Origin: Bacteroides cellulosilyticus DSM 14838
GTDB taxonomy: Bacteria; Bacteroidota; Bacteroidia; Bacteroidales; Bacteroidaceae
NCBI RefSeq assembly: GCF_000158035.1
Contig: NZ_EQ973492.1
Coordinates: 278,401-314,799, forward strand
Direction of reading: 5' to 3'
DNA length: 36,399 nt
Numbering within the stretch: position 1 is the first letter of the stretch; every line of letters begins with the position of its first letter. The notes under the pieces are model-generated. The model saw nothing but the letters and a program-made list of their open reading frames with translations, made no database searches and was not told the origin of the DNA. This document shows, in pieces, positions 1-7,425 of this stretch. Both the position numbers and the translations under genes were made by a program.

Positions 1-2356
1 CCAGCTTGTTCCATCCGGAGAAGAATTCTTCAAAACTCGTTAATCTCTTTAAGTTCGTGAACAAATCACTGGGTATGGCTGCTATTTTCGAGCATTTCTC
101 GAAGCAGAGTTTCAGTTCTGTTACCTTCGGGCAATTGAACAGGCGTTCAGGAAGTGCCGTCAAACCGGTACACCCTGAAAAGCACTGGTAGAAGCTGGTT
201 GCCAGTGTGTTCATCTCGAACAGACCTTCCGGAAGCTGGGTCAAAGCCTTACATTCATAAAAGCAGCGTTTGAAATTATCTGCCCTTAGGGCATCCTTGA
301 ACAAACCTTCCGGAATTTCTTTCAGCTTGCTACACATATTGAAGCACTCGCTGAAATCTGTGGCGCGGTAGTTGCCTTCGAACAGATCTTCGGGGATTTT
401 TTCCAGTGCTTCACATTCCCCGAAACAGAATACGTAGCTTTTGACACTTTCGCTTGCGGGAAACAAATTTTCCGGAATTGTCGTCACTTTGTTACAAAAC
501 ATGAAGCATCTGTCGAATCCTGTCGCACTCATACAGTTTGCGAACAGTCCTGCCGGAATCGTTGTCAGGGCCGTACAGTTCCTGAAGCAGCCGTTGAATC
601 CTGTCGCACTGGTACAGTTTGCGAACAGTCCTGCCGGAATCGTTGTCAGAGCCGTACAGTTCCTGAAGCAATTGTTGAATTCTGTCGCACTGGTACAGTT
701 TGCGAACAGTCTTTCCGGAATCTCTGTCAGGAGATCACAAGAGTAGAAGCACTCGCTGAAATTTGTCGCACTGGTACAGTTCGTGAACAGTTCTTCCGGA
801 ATCTCCATCAGAGCCTTACAATTGTAGAAGCATCTGTAGAAATTTGTTGCACTGGTACAGTTCGTGAACAGTCCTTTCGGAATCTCTGTCAGGAGATCAC
901 AAGAGTAGAAGCAATTGCTGAAATCTTTCGCGCTGGTACAGTTTTTGAACAGTCCTTCCGGAATCGCCTTCAGGGCCCTGCATCCAATGAAACACCTGTT
1001 GAAAGACAATATGTCTTCATTATACATGAATAGATTTTCGGCAACCGATTCCAGTTTAGTACAATATGAAAAAAGTTGATAGCCACTACCATTATCCATC
1101 TTCAGCAACGGTGTGTCTATGCTCACAAGATTTTTATTGAAATTTTGTCCTGTATATAAATCGAGGGATGCTATTTGCGCCTTTCCTGCTTCCACTTGAC
1201 TGGATTTGATGGTGATCTGATAGGTGCCCGGTTCCTTATAGGTATGTTTGAAGTAGTTGGTTGCATCGTGGCCACTGCTACAAGTTAGTTCAGGATAATA
1301 CGCCCTGTCTCCATCATTAGTGGCATACTCATCTCCCCAGTTCACTGTGCATGTGCTGGGCGTATAGCCTGAAAACGGCAGGATGACGTCTGTATATCCA
1401 CTTGTTATTTGCAGGGTCAGTTTCATTTCGGTGATGGGAGTCGGGGGGACTTTCGGTTCTTCCGGTACTTCCGGTTCTGTCGGTGTGGTCACCTCTTCCC
1501 AACAGCCTTTATACTTATTATCCATAAGGTCAGCGGTGTAGTATTTTCCCGCTTCGTACTTCTTTCCGTCCGGCAGCGTTGTGGTGAATTGAAAGGTTTT
1601 CACTGTATATTCATCACTTGTGATCTGCACCTTGAATTTTCCTCCGGGTTTCACGGACATGGAGTCGGGCATGAATGCTATATAAACTTTGTCTATAATG
1701 TCCTCATCTAAATCAATGCGTAGTCCAAGTTTCAGGCTTATCTGTTTATCACCATTTTCCGTCTCTACCGTCCAGATGAGATTTTTTACATTCTCAAATT
1801 GCTTATTCTCCGTGAACTGGAATACCATTATACTGTTCACCGGCTGCATCTGGAATCGCTTGTTGTCTTCGTCCGTACCTTTCAGTATCATATTGGCGGA
1901 AAGGTATTCGGTGCTGTTTTTTCGTTCTTGAAATTGTTGCGTCGGTAAATAGAACTTCACCTTCCCTTGATTGTCTACGGACACCTTCTCGCTGGGATAA
2001 TAGACTTCACGTTTGATGGCTTGCGGGATGGAATATCCTTCAAAGGTGGCTTGTCTCCGGTCTGTTTCATCTATCTCTTTTACGTTGTACAGTTCAAGGC
2101 CTTTGAACCGGTCGCTTTCATCGAATCCTACCACCGTTATCTCGTCGTTTTTACTCCAGTACAGTTTGTAGTTTGTCCGGTCTACCGTCACTCTGGTTTG
2201 CACATCCTCATCTTCGGACGGTATGTCCGCGCAGATGGTGGTCTTCACTTTTTGTTCGGGCCGTTCCCATTCTTCTTGCATACATCCTGTTGCGAGCCAT
2301 GCGCACGTTGCCGCCAGCATCAGTTGCACGGCTTTCTTTTTTGTTATGTTCATCAT
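1..2356 (-). CDS. Large surface lipoprotein: fimbrillin-like N-terminus, PKD-like segment and 27-residue leucine-rich repeats (C-terminus cut by window edge)
   Basis: The frame is open from the start at 2356 (a second Met follows at 2353) to base 2, so about 785 residues are seen and the C-terminus is missing. The N-terminus is a lipoprotein signal with lipobox LATGC, followed by acidic residues (MQEEWE), which resembles a Bacteroidetes surface-export signal. Next comes a fimbrillin-like domain with the usual TRV and W..ND.I.V pattern, a PEEP-type Pro/Glu linker, and a PKD-like stretch (VNWGDE, then HTYKEPGTYQITI). From about base 1054 down to the edge there are twelve complete 27-residue repeats and a partial thirteenth, with pattern LTxIPxGLFxNCTSATxF then xxCFxxC. 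This resembles BspA-type or PARCEL/DUF285 repeats. It is probably an adhesin or scaffold on the cell surface; the ligand is unknown. It is the last visible gene of the operon starting at 3163, only 17 bp after the 74-residue gene. Confidence 0.85.
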   Translation of the reverse strand, partial: MMNITKKKAVQLMLAATCAWLATGCMQEEWERPEQKVKTTICADIPSEDEDVQTRVTVDRTNYKLYWSKNDEITVVGFDESDRFKGLELYNVKEIDETDRRQATFEGYSIPQAIKREVYYPSEKVSVDNQGKVKFYLPTQQFQERKNSTEYLSANMILKGTDEDNKRFQMQPVNSIMVFQFTENKQFENVKNLIWTVETENGDKQISLKLGLRIDLDEDIIDKVYIAFMPDSMSVKPGGKFKVQITSDEYTVKTFQFTTTLPDGKKYEAGKYYTADLMDNKYKGCWEEVTTPTEPEVPEEPKVPPTPITEMKLTLQITSGYTDVILPFSGYTPSTCTVNWGDEYATNDGDRAYYPELTCSSGHDATNYFKHTYKEPGTYQITIKSSQVEAGKAQIASLDLYTGQNFNKNLVSIDTPLLKMDNGSGYQLFSYCTKLESVAENLFMYNEDILSFNRCFIGCRALKAIPEGLFKNCTSAKDFSNCFYSCDLLTEIPKGLFTNCTSATNFYRCFYNCKALMEIPEELFTNCTSATNFSECFYSCDLLTEIPERLFANCTSATEFNNCFRNCTALTTIPAGLFANCTSATGFNGCFRNCTALTTIPAGLFANCMSATGFDRCFMFCNKVTTIPENLFPASESVKSYVFCFGECEALEKIPEDLFEGNYRATDFSECFNMCSKLKEIPEGLFKDALRADNFKRCFYECKALTQLPEGLFEMNTLATSFYQCFSGCTGLTALPERLFNCPKVTELKLCFEKCSKIAAIPSDLFTNLKRLTSFEEFFSGWNKL
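2..1054 (-). repeat. Array of 81-bp (27-codon) leucine-rich repeats inside the surface lipoprotein
   Basis: Twelve full repeats and one partial repeat can be read at an exact 81-bp period. The units at 541-621 and 622-702 differ at only five of 81 bases. A second near-identical pair, around 704-751 and 866-913, is spaced 162 bp (two units) apart. Conserved positions are a Leu, Ile-Pro, Leu-Phe, a Cys-Thr-Ser-Ala-Thr segment, and a Cys-Phe-x-x-Cys segment. The outer units are more diverged than the central ones. Confidence 0.9.
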
Positions 2357-2373
2357 ATTACCTTTGTTTTTTG

Positions 2374-2598
2374 TTATTTCTCAAACGTCAGAATATCTTC
2401 TATCATGCTTTCCAGGTCGCTGCCCGAAGCCGAGTTATAGCTGCGTCCCCCACGGCCCGAACGTCCTGTGCTGAAAGCAGAGCCGCCGTCAATCAAATCC
2501 CCCAAGCTTCCGCCACTTGCGGCAATCACGCCTTCATTTTCCATTTTGATAACCTCGATGGCGGGTGCCACATACATTTGTTTCTTTTCTTGTTTCAT
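2374..2598 (-). CDS. Small Gly/Ser/Arg-rich protein, 74 aa, unknown function
   Basis: The protein begins with a charged leader (MKQEKKQ), then YVAPAIEVIKMENEGVIAASG. That pattern recurs in many small Bacteroides proteins that I know only as hypotheticals. After it comes a Gly/Ser/Arg-rich middle (around GRSGRGGRS, residues 45-53) and an acidic end (DLESMIEDILTFEK). It has no signal peptide and no membrane span. It sits 55 bp after the short HTH regulator and 17 bp before the large leucine-rich lipoprotein, so it is very likely co-transcribed with both. It could be a chaperone-like or regulatory partner, or a peptide precursor with a conserved leader and variable tail; the sequence does not decide. 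Confidence 0.7.
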   Translation of the reverse strand: MKQEKKQMYVAPAIEVIKMENEGVIAASGGSLGDLIDGGSAFSTGRSGRGGRSYNSASGSDLESMIEDILTFEK

Positions 2599-2653
2599 AC
2601 TGTTTCTGTTTTATTGTTATTAATTGAGTTTGGATCTGTTTTATCTGTTCAGG

Positions 2654-3163
2654 CTATTTGGGCTCTTCCGTCTTTCCGATACTCTGGATCCAGGTGTCCA
2701 GTTGTTGGTCCTGGGGTAGTCCCAACTTTCGTTTCAGACGGTAGCGGGCGGTAATGACGCTGTTGGTGGTGATGGATAGGATGGAGGCTATTTCCTTATT
2801 GGGATATTCCAGTTTTATCATCATGCAGAGCAGTTCGTCCGAGTTGGTCAGCTTTTCGGAGGTATTGCGGGGCAGTAGTTCCATAAAGTCGGGATGATAG
2901 AGCTTGATGTAATGGCGCACCATGTCTACGCTGTTCGGAGTGGAACTCTCAGATAAAGTAGGGCGGGGACGCACAAGAGTCTCTACCTGATGTTTCACTG
3001 GACATGTTTGTGGATGCTGACGTATTTCTTCCTCAACCTTTGTCAGGCGTATCCGTATATTCCGGATATCGGCATACCAGACTAAAGCATAACGCACTAG
3101 CAAGGTTATGCAAATAGTTATGATTAGGAGGCTTCCTCCGATGATTTCGTTAGATAGATTCAT
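2654..3163 (-). CDS. Short membrane-anchored HTH regulator lacking a sensor domain
   Basis: This 169-residue protein has one N-terminal membrane segment (about residues 6-30), a short charged helix (RNIRIRLTKVEEEIRQ) and a C-terminal LuxR/sigma-region-4-like HTH (about 115-150: NKEIASILSITTNSVITARYRLKRKL). The last ~75 residues clearly match the C-terminus of the large TPR regulator at 7426-9423: both have TxxDELLCM(M/L)I, then E(I/V)A..L.I, RYRLR.KL.LP and LDT. It lacks any TPR or other sensory region, so it looks like a stripped-down paralogue that tethers the DNA-binding domain to the inner membrane. It heads the operon with the 74-residue protein and the leucine-rich lipoprotein and probably controls it, perhaps by pairing with the large regulator (inference). 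Confidence 0.8.
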   Translation of the reverse strand: MNLSNEIIGGSLLIITICITLLVRYALVWYADIRNIRIRLTKVEEEIRQHPQTCPVKHQVETLVRPRPTLSESSTPNSVDMVRHYIKLYHPDFMELLPRNTSEKLTNSDELLCMMIKLEYPNKEIASILSITTNSVITARYRLKRKLGLPQDQQLDTWIQSIGKTEEPK

Positions 3164-3347
3164 GCTTGTTTTGTCTATTTATATTTCGGCGAAACAGTAC
3201 ATCTGTTTTGCGGTCGCTAAAGTAATGTTTATAGGTATAATAGGCTGTAGATAGGGTATAGACAAAACTCTCTACAATATAGAAAAACATATAGACAAGC
3301 CCTGTACGCGGCTTTGTACAGGGCTATAAAGATTGTCTGGAATGGGA
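3164..3347. promoter_or_regulatory. Control region upstream of the short-regulator operon, with 50-bp shared element
   Basis: The stretch at 3257-3307 is almost identical to 7324-7373 (three substitutions and one extra base). It holds three TATAGA-type boxes starting at 3257, 3278 and 3290, spaced 21 and 12 bp. An 11-bp piece of it (ATAGACAAAAC, 3258-3268) also occurs inverted at 3168-3178, just upstream of the start codon at 3163. No exact TAnnTTTG -7 box was found here on the minus strand, so the promoter may depend on an activator. A shared TATAGGTA (3230-3237) lies further downstream on the minus strand and is a possible core-promoter part. Confidence 0.6.
3298..3325 (-). terminator. Hairpin after the fimbrillin-like operon
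   Basis: A perfect 10-bp stem (3298-3307 with 3316-3325) encloses an 8-nt loop, 22 bp after the stop codon at 3348. On the minus strand it is followed by TTGTCTATATGTTTTTC, a loose U-rich tail. The left arm merges into the shared 50-bp element, so the hairpin may also have a regulatory role. Confidence 0.6.
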
Positions 3348-4229
3348 TTAATGATGAATTCCTCTTGTTTCCGGTGAAAGGTTTCCGGTTTCCCATTTGT
3401 TGTCCACATTCACGTTGAATGTCTGGTCGGAGACAGTGGTATAGTGTCCTTTTATATTTGTGTTGTAATTTGCTTGAAGGGGAACGTTGGATACCATCAC
3501 CTCGCCTTCATCGTTGCATTGGAAGGTGATATTCCTGAGAGAGGCTCTGGTGACGGGCGCCAGCACAAAAATGTCCTCGTCATTCAGTTGCACGGGGGCA
3601 TCCGCTGTACCGGATTTCGCTGTGGTAGTCCATGTGAGGGTATGAAGCACCTGATCGCCTGTATCCGTATCGTCCCGAACGGTGTAAGCGGTATGATGGT
3701 TGATTTTCACCGTTATCGTGTTCCCGGCGGGTATTTCACCGGTTTCTTTCAACGTAACCTTTGCCACCGCCCGTTTCAGGTTGGCGGTGTAAGTGGTCGA
3801 TGTTCCTGCCGGAATCTGGGTCTTGCCGCAAAATGCCTCGCTGACATTGTGTCCCTCTGTAAGGGTAACGTTCCTCAGGGTGTTGTCGCCAAGGGCGTAG
3901 CCTGCGCCGTTGTCCGCCCAGAAAAGACAATAATAGGTTTTCGTACTGTTGAGAATCATGGCGAACGTGCCGGTAGCGTTGCTCGCTGTGTTGTCATTGC
4001 CGGTCATAAACACGCCTTCAGCAGGGACTGCGTACTCTTCATCTTCCCATACGGAGATGGCATAGCGGCTGATTGCCGGTGCCGTTGCACGAGTCGCCGG
4101 GGTATTCGTCACTACGTCGATGGTCACTTGCCGCAGGTCGGAATGGTTCGTTGTGGGCAGGCTGTCGCTGCTGCATGATGCGAGGACTGCTATGAGCGCC
4201 GCGCAAAGGATAGGAATATAATTTTTCAT
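3348..4229 (-). CDS. Fimbrillin-like lipoprotein (DUF6562-type), 293 aa
   Basis: The signal peptide ends in a lipobox (VLASCSSD, Cys at 19). The mature part has the TRAT motif near residue 46, YYCLFWADNG near residue 98, a RAVAKVTL strand, and near the C-terminus NVPLQANYNTNIKGHY. The last motif matches the strand that ends FimA/Mfa-type fimbrillins. DUF6562 is my recollection of the family label for proteins with the CLFWAD motif. It is the third gene of the operon 7203-3348, 34 bp after its larger neighbour, and is followed by a hairpin at 3298-3325. It is likely a pilus subunit or a surface-anchored relative; cleavage at the Arg, as in P. gingivalis fimbrillin maturation, is possible but inferred. 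Confidence 0.8.
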   Translation of the reverse strand: MKNYIPILCAALIAVLASCSSDSLPTTNHSDLRQVTIDVVTNTPATRATAPAISRYAISVWEDEEYAVPAEGVFMTGNDNTASNATGTFAMILNSTKTYYCLFWADNGAGYALGDNTLRNVTLTEGHNVSEAFCGKTQIPAGTSTTYTANLKRAVAKVTLKETGEIPAGNTITVKINHHTAYTVRDDTDTGDQVLHTLTWTTTAKSGTADAPVQLNDEDIFVLAPVTRASLRNITFQCNDEGEVMVSNVPLQANYNTNIKGHYTTVSDQTFNVNVDNKWETGNLSPETRGIHH

Positions 4230-4263
4230 ACTGCGTTTATTTTTCGTTAAATGATTGATTCTA

Positions 4264-6234
4264 CTATTCGGACGGCACAGGATAAGGCTTTCCCGTATCA
4301 GTTACCGGAACACCGTCCACAGTAATGGTTCCATTGATCACACTACAGTCAGCAATAACTATATCTGCGGGTGTACCTCCCGCTATGCTGTTGTCCTTCA
4401 GCGTGATCGGCAGATTCGCTGAAGGTAAAGCACGACCTATAATACCTCCTTTATAATCTTCCTCATAATCGGAGGATATGTTTCCTTTGTTTTGATTGCC
4501 GCTTACCGTAATTGAACCTTCCTTACTGAAAGCAAAAAGATTTCCTATAATAGCTCCCAAAGTATTATAGGTCACATGTTCTCCGGAGGAGGCGGCGACC
4601 TCTCCGTTATTCACGTTATTGCTCACTATGATTGTTCCCCAAGCATCGACCCACCCGGCAATTCCTCCTATTTTTGCACCATTAGATATGGATGTATAGA
4701 CAATCTTCCCTTTATGCACATTCCCGCTTAATATCGCGTCAGCGATCATTCCGCCAGCCCAGTTTCCGACAATTCCTCCTATTACGACAGCGCTACTGTT
4801 TCCTGTGTTTTTAATGGTTCCGTCGCTCGTGCAGCTTTGAATAGAGGTATCATCGGCCGATCCTACAATACCTCCGGCATAAAAGTTTCCTTCTTCTCCT
4901 CCGACTGCAAGAGTACAGGCATTGTTGCAGTTCTCTATGACCGATTTTTCTGCACATCCCACAAGACCTCCAAAATAATACCATTGCTTAGTAGTATTAG
5001 TTCCGCTTACGTAGCCACGGACGGTCAGATTCTTTACCGTTCCTCCTCTATTCAGATAGTTGATAAATCCAACATACTTTTCCGTACCTCCGTTGTTGGC
5101 ATATATCCCCCGTACCGTATGCCCGTTTCCGTTCAGTGTACCTTGAAATCCGTTTTTGCCATGCCCTATCTGCTGCCACAAATGACTCCTCAGGTCAATG
5201 TCCGTAGTCAGCGTGAAGGTATAATCCTTGAAAGTCTTCTGATTGGTGGCATTACTCTGCTCCGCCAGCCATGCCAGTTCAGCGGCAGAGTTAATCAGCA
5301 CTTCGCCCGGCGCATCGGCCGAATAGCCTGCCGGCTCGGTGACTGTCTTTCCGTCCCAGATGGAAATCAGGTCTTTTTCGGTCTCCGGTGTGTCCCATTC
5401 CTCGGTAATTTGGCAATTCATATCGCTGTTGTAAAGGTCGCTGTATGTGCCTTTAATGTTGGTGTTATAATTTCGTTGCAGGGGCACATTGGAAATGGTT
5501 TTGGGCGGTTCCTGATTCAGCGCGACAGTGATGTTCTGCATATCTGCCGTAACCGATGGTGCGATGACGTAGCTGGTGGCAAGCCTGTCGCCGGCCACCA
5601 CCTGACTGATACCGGTAAAAGTATGGGTAATTGTAGCATCGGCAATCTCATTGACGCTCCAATCAGAAACATTGAGTTGGCAGGTCTTGGGAAAGATGAC
5701 GGTTAGCGTATTCCCTGTCGATGTAAAGGGACGCTGGTCTTGTATGTAGCTTACCTTGGCTACAGCGTGCTTCAACGTTACACTGTAATCGGCGGAAGAG
5801 GAAATACCTGCGGTAACCTGTGCCATTCCTCCATAAGCCGGGCTGGTGGGTGGTATGTCAGCCTTAGCCTTTACCGCTTTTAAGTCGGCAGTTTCATACT
5901 CATCGTTTACGATATTGTCCGGCGTTCCGTTATCTGCCCAAAAGAGGCAGGTATAAGTGGTGCCGTAGGTTAGCGACACATCAAAAGTTCCGCTGTCCTG
6001 CTCTATGTGCATAAGGGGAATGCCGGTAGCCGCTTTATCCGGATAGACTTCCATGATATAGCGCGTAGGTGTATAAGTGTCGCCTGCCGTACGGGTTGTC
6101 GCACCGGGCAGTTCAAGTCGGAAACTTGCCATACTGTTACCATCTGTAGAAGAGCTTGCATCGTTCTCATTGCTGCATCCCGTCAGCAAGATTATCAGGC
6201 CAAGGGAAAAAAGAAAAAGTTTATTCTTCATCAT
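4264..6234 (-). CDS. Fimbrillin-like lipoprotein with C-terminal GLUG beta-helix, 656 aa
   Basis: The lipobox is ILLTGCSN (Cys at 20). Residues ~25-290 are a fimbrillin-like domain with the same landmarks as the product at 3348-4229: ATTRTAG, TYTCLFWADNG, a KHAVAKV strand and NVPLQRNYNTNIKGTY. From about residue 310 onward there is a different domain rich in Gly-Gly-(I/L/F)-(V/A/I)-G turns: FQGTLNGNGHTVRGIY, YFGGLVGCAE, YAGGIVGSAD, VIGGIVGNWA, KIGGIAGWV. This is typical of GLUG-motif right-handed beta-helices found in bacterial adhesins. The fusion suggests a tip or side adhesin carried on a fimbrillin base. It starts with two Met codons (6234, 6231) and follows the upstream gene by 27 bp, so it is in one operon with both neighbours. 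Confidence 0.85.
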   Translation of the reverse strand: MMKNKLFLFSLGLIILLTGCSNENDASSSTDGNSMASFRLELPGATTRTAGDTYTPTRYIMEVYPDKAATGIPLMHIEQDSGTFDVSLTYGTTYTCLFWADNGTPDNIVNDEYETADLKAVKAKADIPPTSPAYGGMAQVTAGISSSADYSVTLKHAVAKVSYIQDQRPFTSTGNTLTVIFPKTCQLNVSDWSVNEIADATITHTFTGISQVVAGDRLATSYVIAPSVTADMQNITVALNQEPPKTISNVPLQRNYNTNIKGTYSDLYNSDMNCQITEEWDTPETEKDLISIWDGKTVTEPAGYSADAPGEVLINSAAELAWLAEQSNATNQKTFKDYTFTLTTDIDLRSHLWQQIGHGKNGFQGTLNGNGHTVRGIYANNGGTEKYVGFINYLNRGGTVKNLTVRGYVSGTNTTKQWYYFGGLVGCAEKSVIENCNNACTLAVGGEEGNFYAGGIVGSADDTSIQSCTSDGTIKNTGNSSAVVIGGIVGNWAGGMIADAILSGNVHKGKIVYTSISNGAKIGGIAGWVDAWGTIIVSNNVNNGEVAASSGEHVTYNTLGAIIGNLFAFSKEGSITVSGNQNKGNISSDYEEDYKGGIIGRALPSANLPITLKDNSIAGGTPADIVIADCSVINGTITVDGVPVTDTGKPYPVPSE

Positions 6235-6261
6235 AGTTGAAATATTAAATGTTTTCTGTTG

Positions 6262-7203
6262 CTAAAATTCTATTTCGTATTCACCGCTCCATTCTGTATC
6301 TATTTGTATGCCGCCACCTGTAGAAGCGGTTAGGAAGTTACCTCGTACAGTGGTGAGGTATCCTATACGGTAGTCTATTTGCAGGTTACGAATACTGCTG
6401 ATGATCTTGCCGTTATTGTCACGAAAAGTGATACTCACCTTGACAAACGATTCCGTGCCGTTGACGAAAACGTAATCTTTGCCTACGGTTGCTTCCGTTT
6501 TTCCCGGTTCACTCCATGCGGAAACATAGCTGTAGCCCACCTCGGCACCGGCAGGACTGGCATTGGGCACACTGTAGGCATTAGGCCAGAAGCCCTCATA
6601 AACAATTTCTATATTTAGGTCTTCCAACGGTGCCCAGCCTTGTTTCGGGCGGAGTTCGTTGTATTTTGCCACATCTGTCGTCACAAGGCGGTATTTCGCC
6701 AAAGGGCGGTACATAGTCACAGTTTCAGTTCCGGTTCCGTCTGTTATGTCGAGTACGATATGTTGTGAAAAAGCGTCTCGTGTATCGGTATTGGCAATGT
6801 AACTTTCACGGGGAAGGATTTTCACCAGATTGAGATCGTTGGTGATATAGTGATGGTCCGTGTTGGCATCAGTGGCATAATCTGCCCAAAGGTTTATATC
6901 ATATTCGCCGTTTTCGAGTGAAAGGTCGAAGCGATAAATTCCCTCCGCATCGGTTGGTATCAGCATGGCCCGTTGGGTAGTGAGCCGTTTGGAACTTCCT
7001 TTGAGGTAGATGTCGGCAATTCCTCTAAAAGCGGGTACGGATATTATGCGTGTGGGTTGATAAGCAGGCAGGTAAGGGGAAGGTATGTGTAACAATAACT
7101 TTACGTTCATTGGTTCTGCCATTTCGGGTATTTCATAAGATGACTTGTAGTAGCATCCCGCAAGTATAAACAGTGATATGAAAAGGAATAGTAATTTGCT
7201 CAT
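6262..7203 (-). CDS. Fimbrillin-like lipoprotein (DUF6562-type), 313 aa, first gene of operon
   Basis: The signal peptide ends with lipobox LAGCYYKSS (Cys at 17). The rest shows the fimbrillin-like plan: YDINLWADYATDA near residue 103, TRDAFSQHI, a YRPLAKYRLVTTD strand and a C-terminal NLQIDYRIGYLTTVRGNF motif before a final Trp-rich strand. It has no TR-type cleavage motif as clear as those in its two downstream partners, so it may be an anchor subunit (inference). The 220-bp region upstream holds the hairpin that ends the large regulator gene and the shared 50-bp element. It is the first of three co-directional genes with gaps of 27 and 34 bp. Confidence 0.8.
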   Translation of the reverse strand: MSKLLFLFISLFILAGCYYKSSYEIPEMAEPMNVKLLLHIPSPYLPAYQPTRIISVPAFRGIADIYLKGSSKRLTTQRAMLIPTDAEGIYRFDLSLENGEYDINLWADYATDANTDHHYITNDLNLVKILPRESYIANTDTRDAFSQHIVLDITDGTGTETVTMYRPLAKYRLVTTDVAKYNELRPKQGWAPLEDLNIEIVYEGFWPNAYSVPNASPAGAEVGYSYVSAWSEPGKTEATVGKDYVFVNGTESFVKVSITFRDNNGKIISSIRNLQIDYRIGYLTTVRGNFLTASTGGGIQIDTEWSGEYEIEF

Positions 7204-7425
7204 CGTTTTACATTTACCAATTGTTGCCGATTAGTAATTTCTATCAGAGTTGTTGCCAGAATGACATATCTGTTTAGAAGTTGCTAATTTAGCGTATATA
7301 TAGGTAGTAGTTGGTAAATGAGATATAGACAAAATTCTCTACAATATAGAAAAATAGATAGACAGCCCTGTACAATGTTATTGCATAGGGCTGGAGAAAG
7401 TTTTATAGTTGTAGTATGTTTTTGC
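7204..7425. promoter_or_regulatory. Control region of the fimbrillin-like operon, second copy of the 50-bp element
   Basis: The element at 7324-7373 repeats 3257-3307 with only three substitutions and a one-base gap. Box starts at 7324, 7345 and 7357 keep the same 21- and 12-bp spacing, with the third box starting G instead of T. As in the first copy, a TATAGGTA lies about 25 bp nearer the gene (7299-7306), and no exact TAnnTTTG box is present on the minus strand. The arrangement fits an operator for the HTH regulators coded on either side. Confidence 0.6.
7364..7392 (-). terminator. Hairpin after the TPR regulator gene
   Basis: A 13-bp stem (7364-7376 with 7380-7392) closes a GTT loop, with one A-C mismatch and one G-T pair, 33 bp after the stop at 7426. 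The arm GCCCTGTAC is shared with the hairpin at 3298-3325 and the same TATAGA element follows both. Confidence 0.6.

Noticed and set aside
6..2754. Plus-strand open frames at 6-191, 441-746, 1409-1711, 1689-1931, 1967-2440 and 2173-2754.
   Set aside because: They lie antisense to the leucine-rich lipoprotein, the 74-residue gene and the short regulator, which have signal peptides, repeats and domain matches; the plus-strand products have none.
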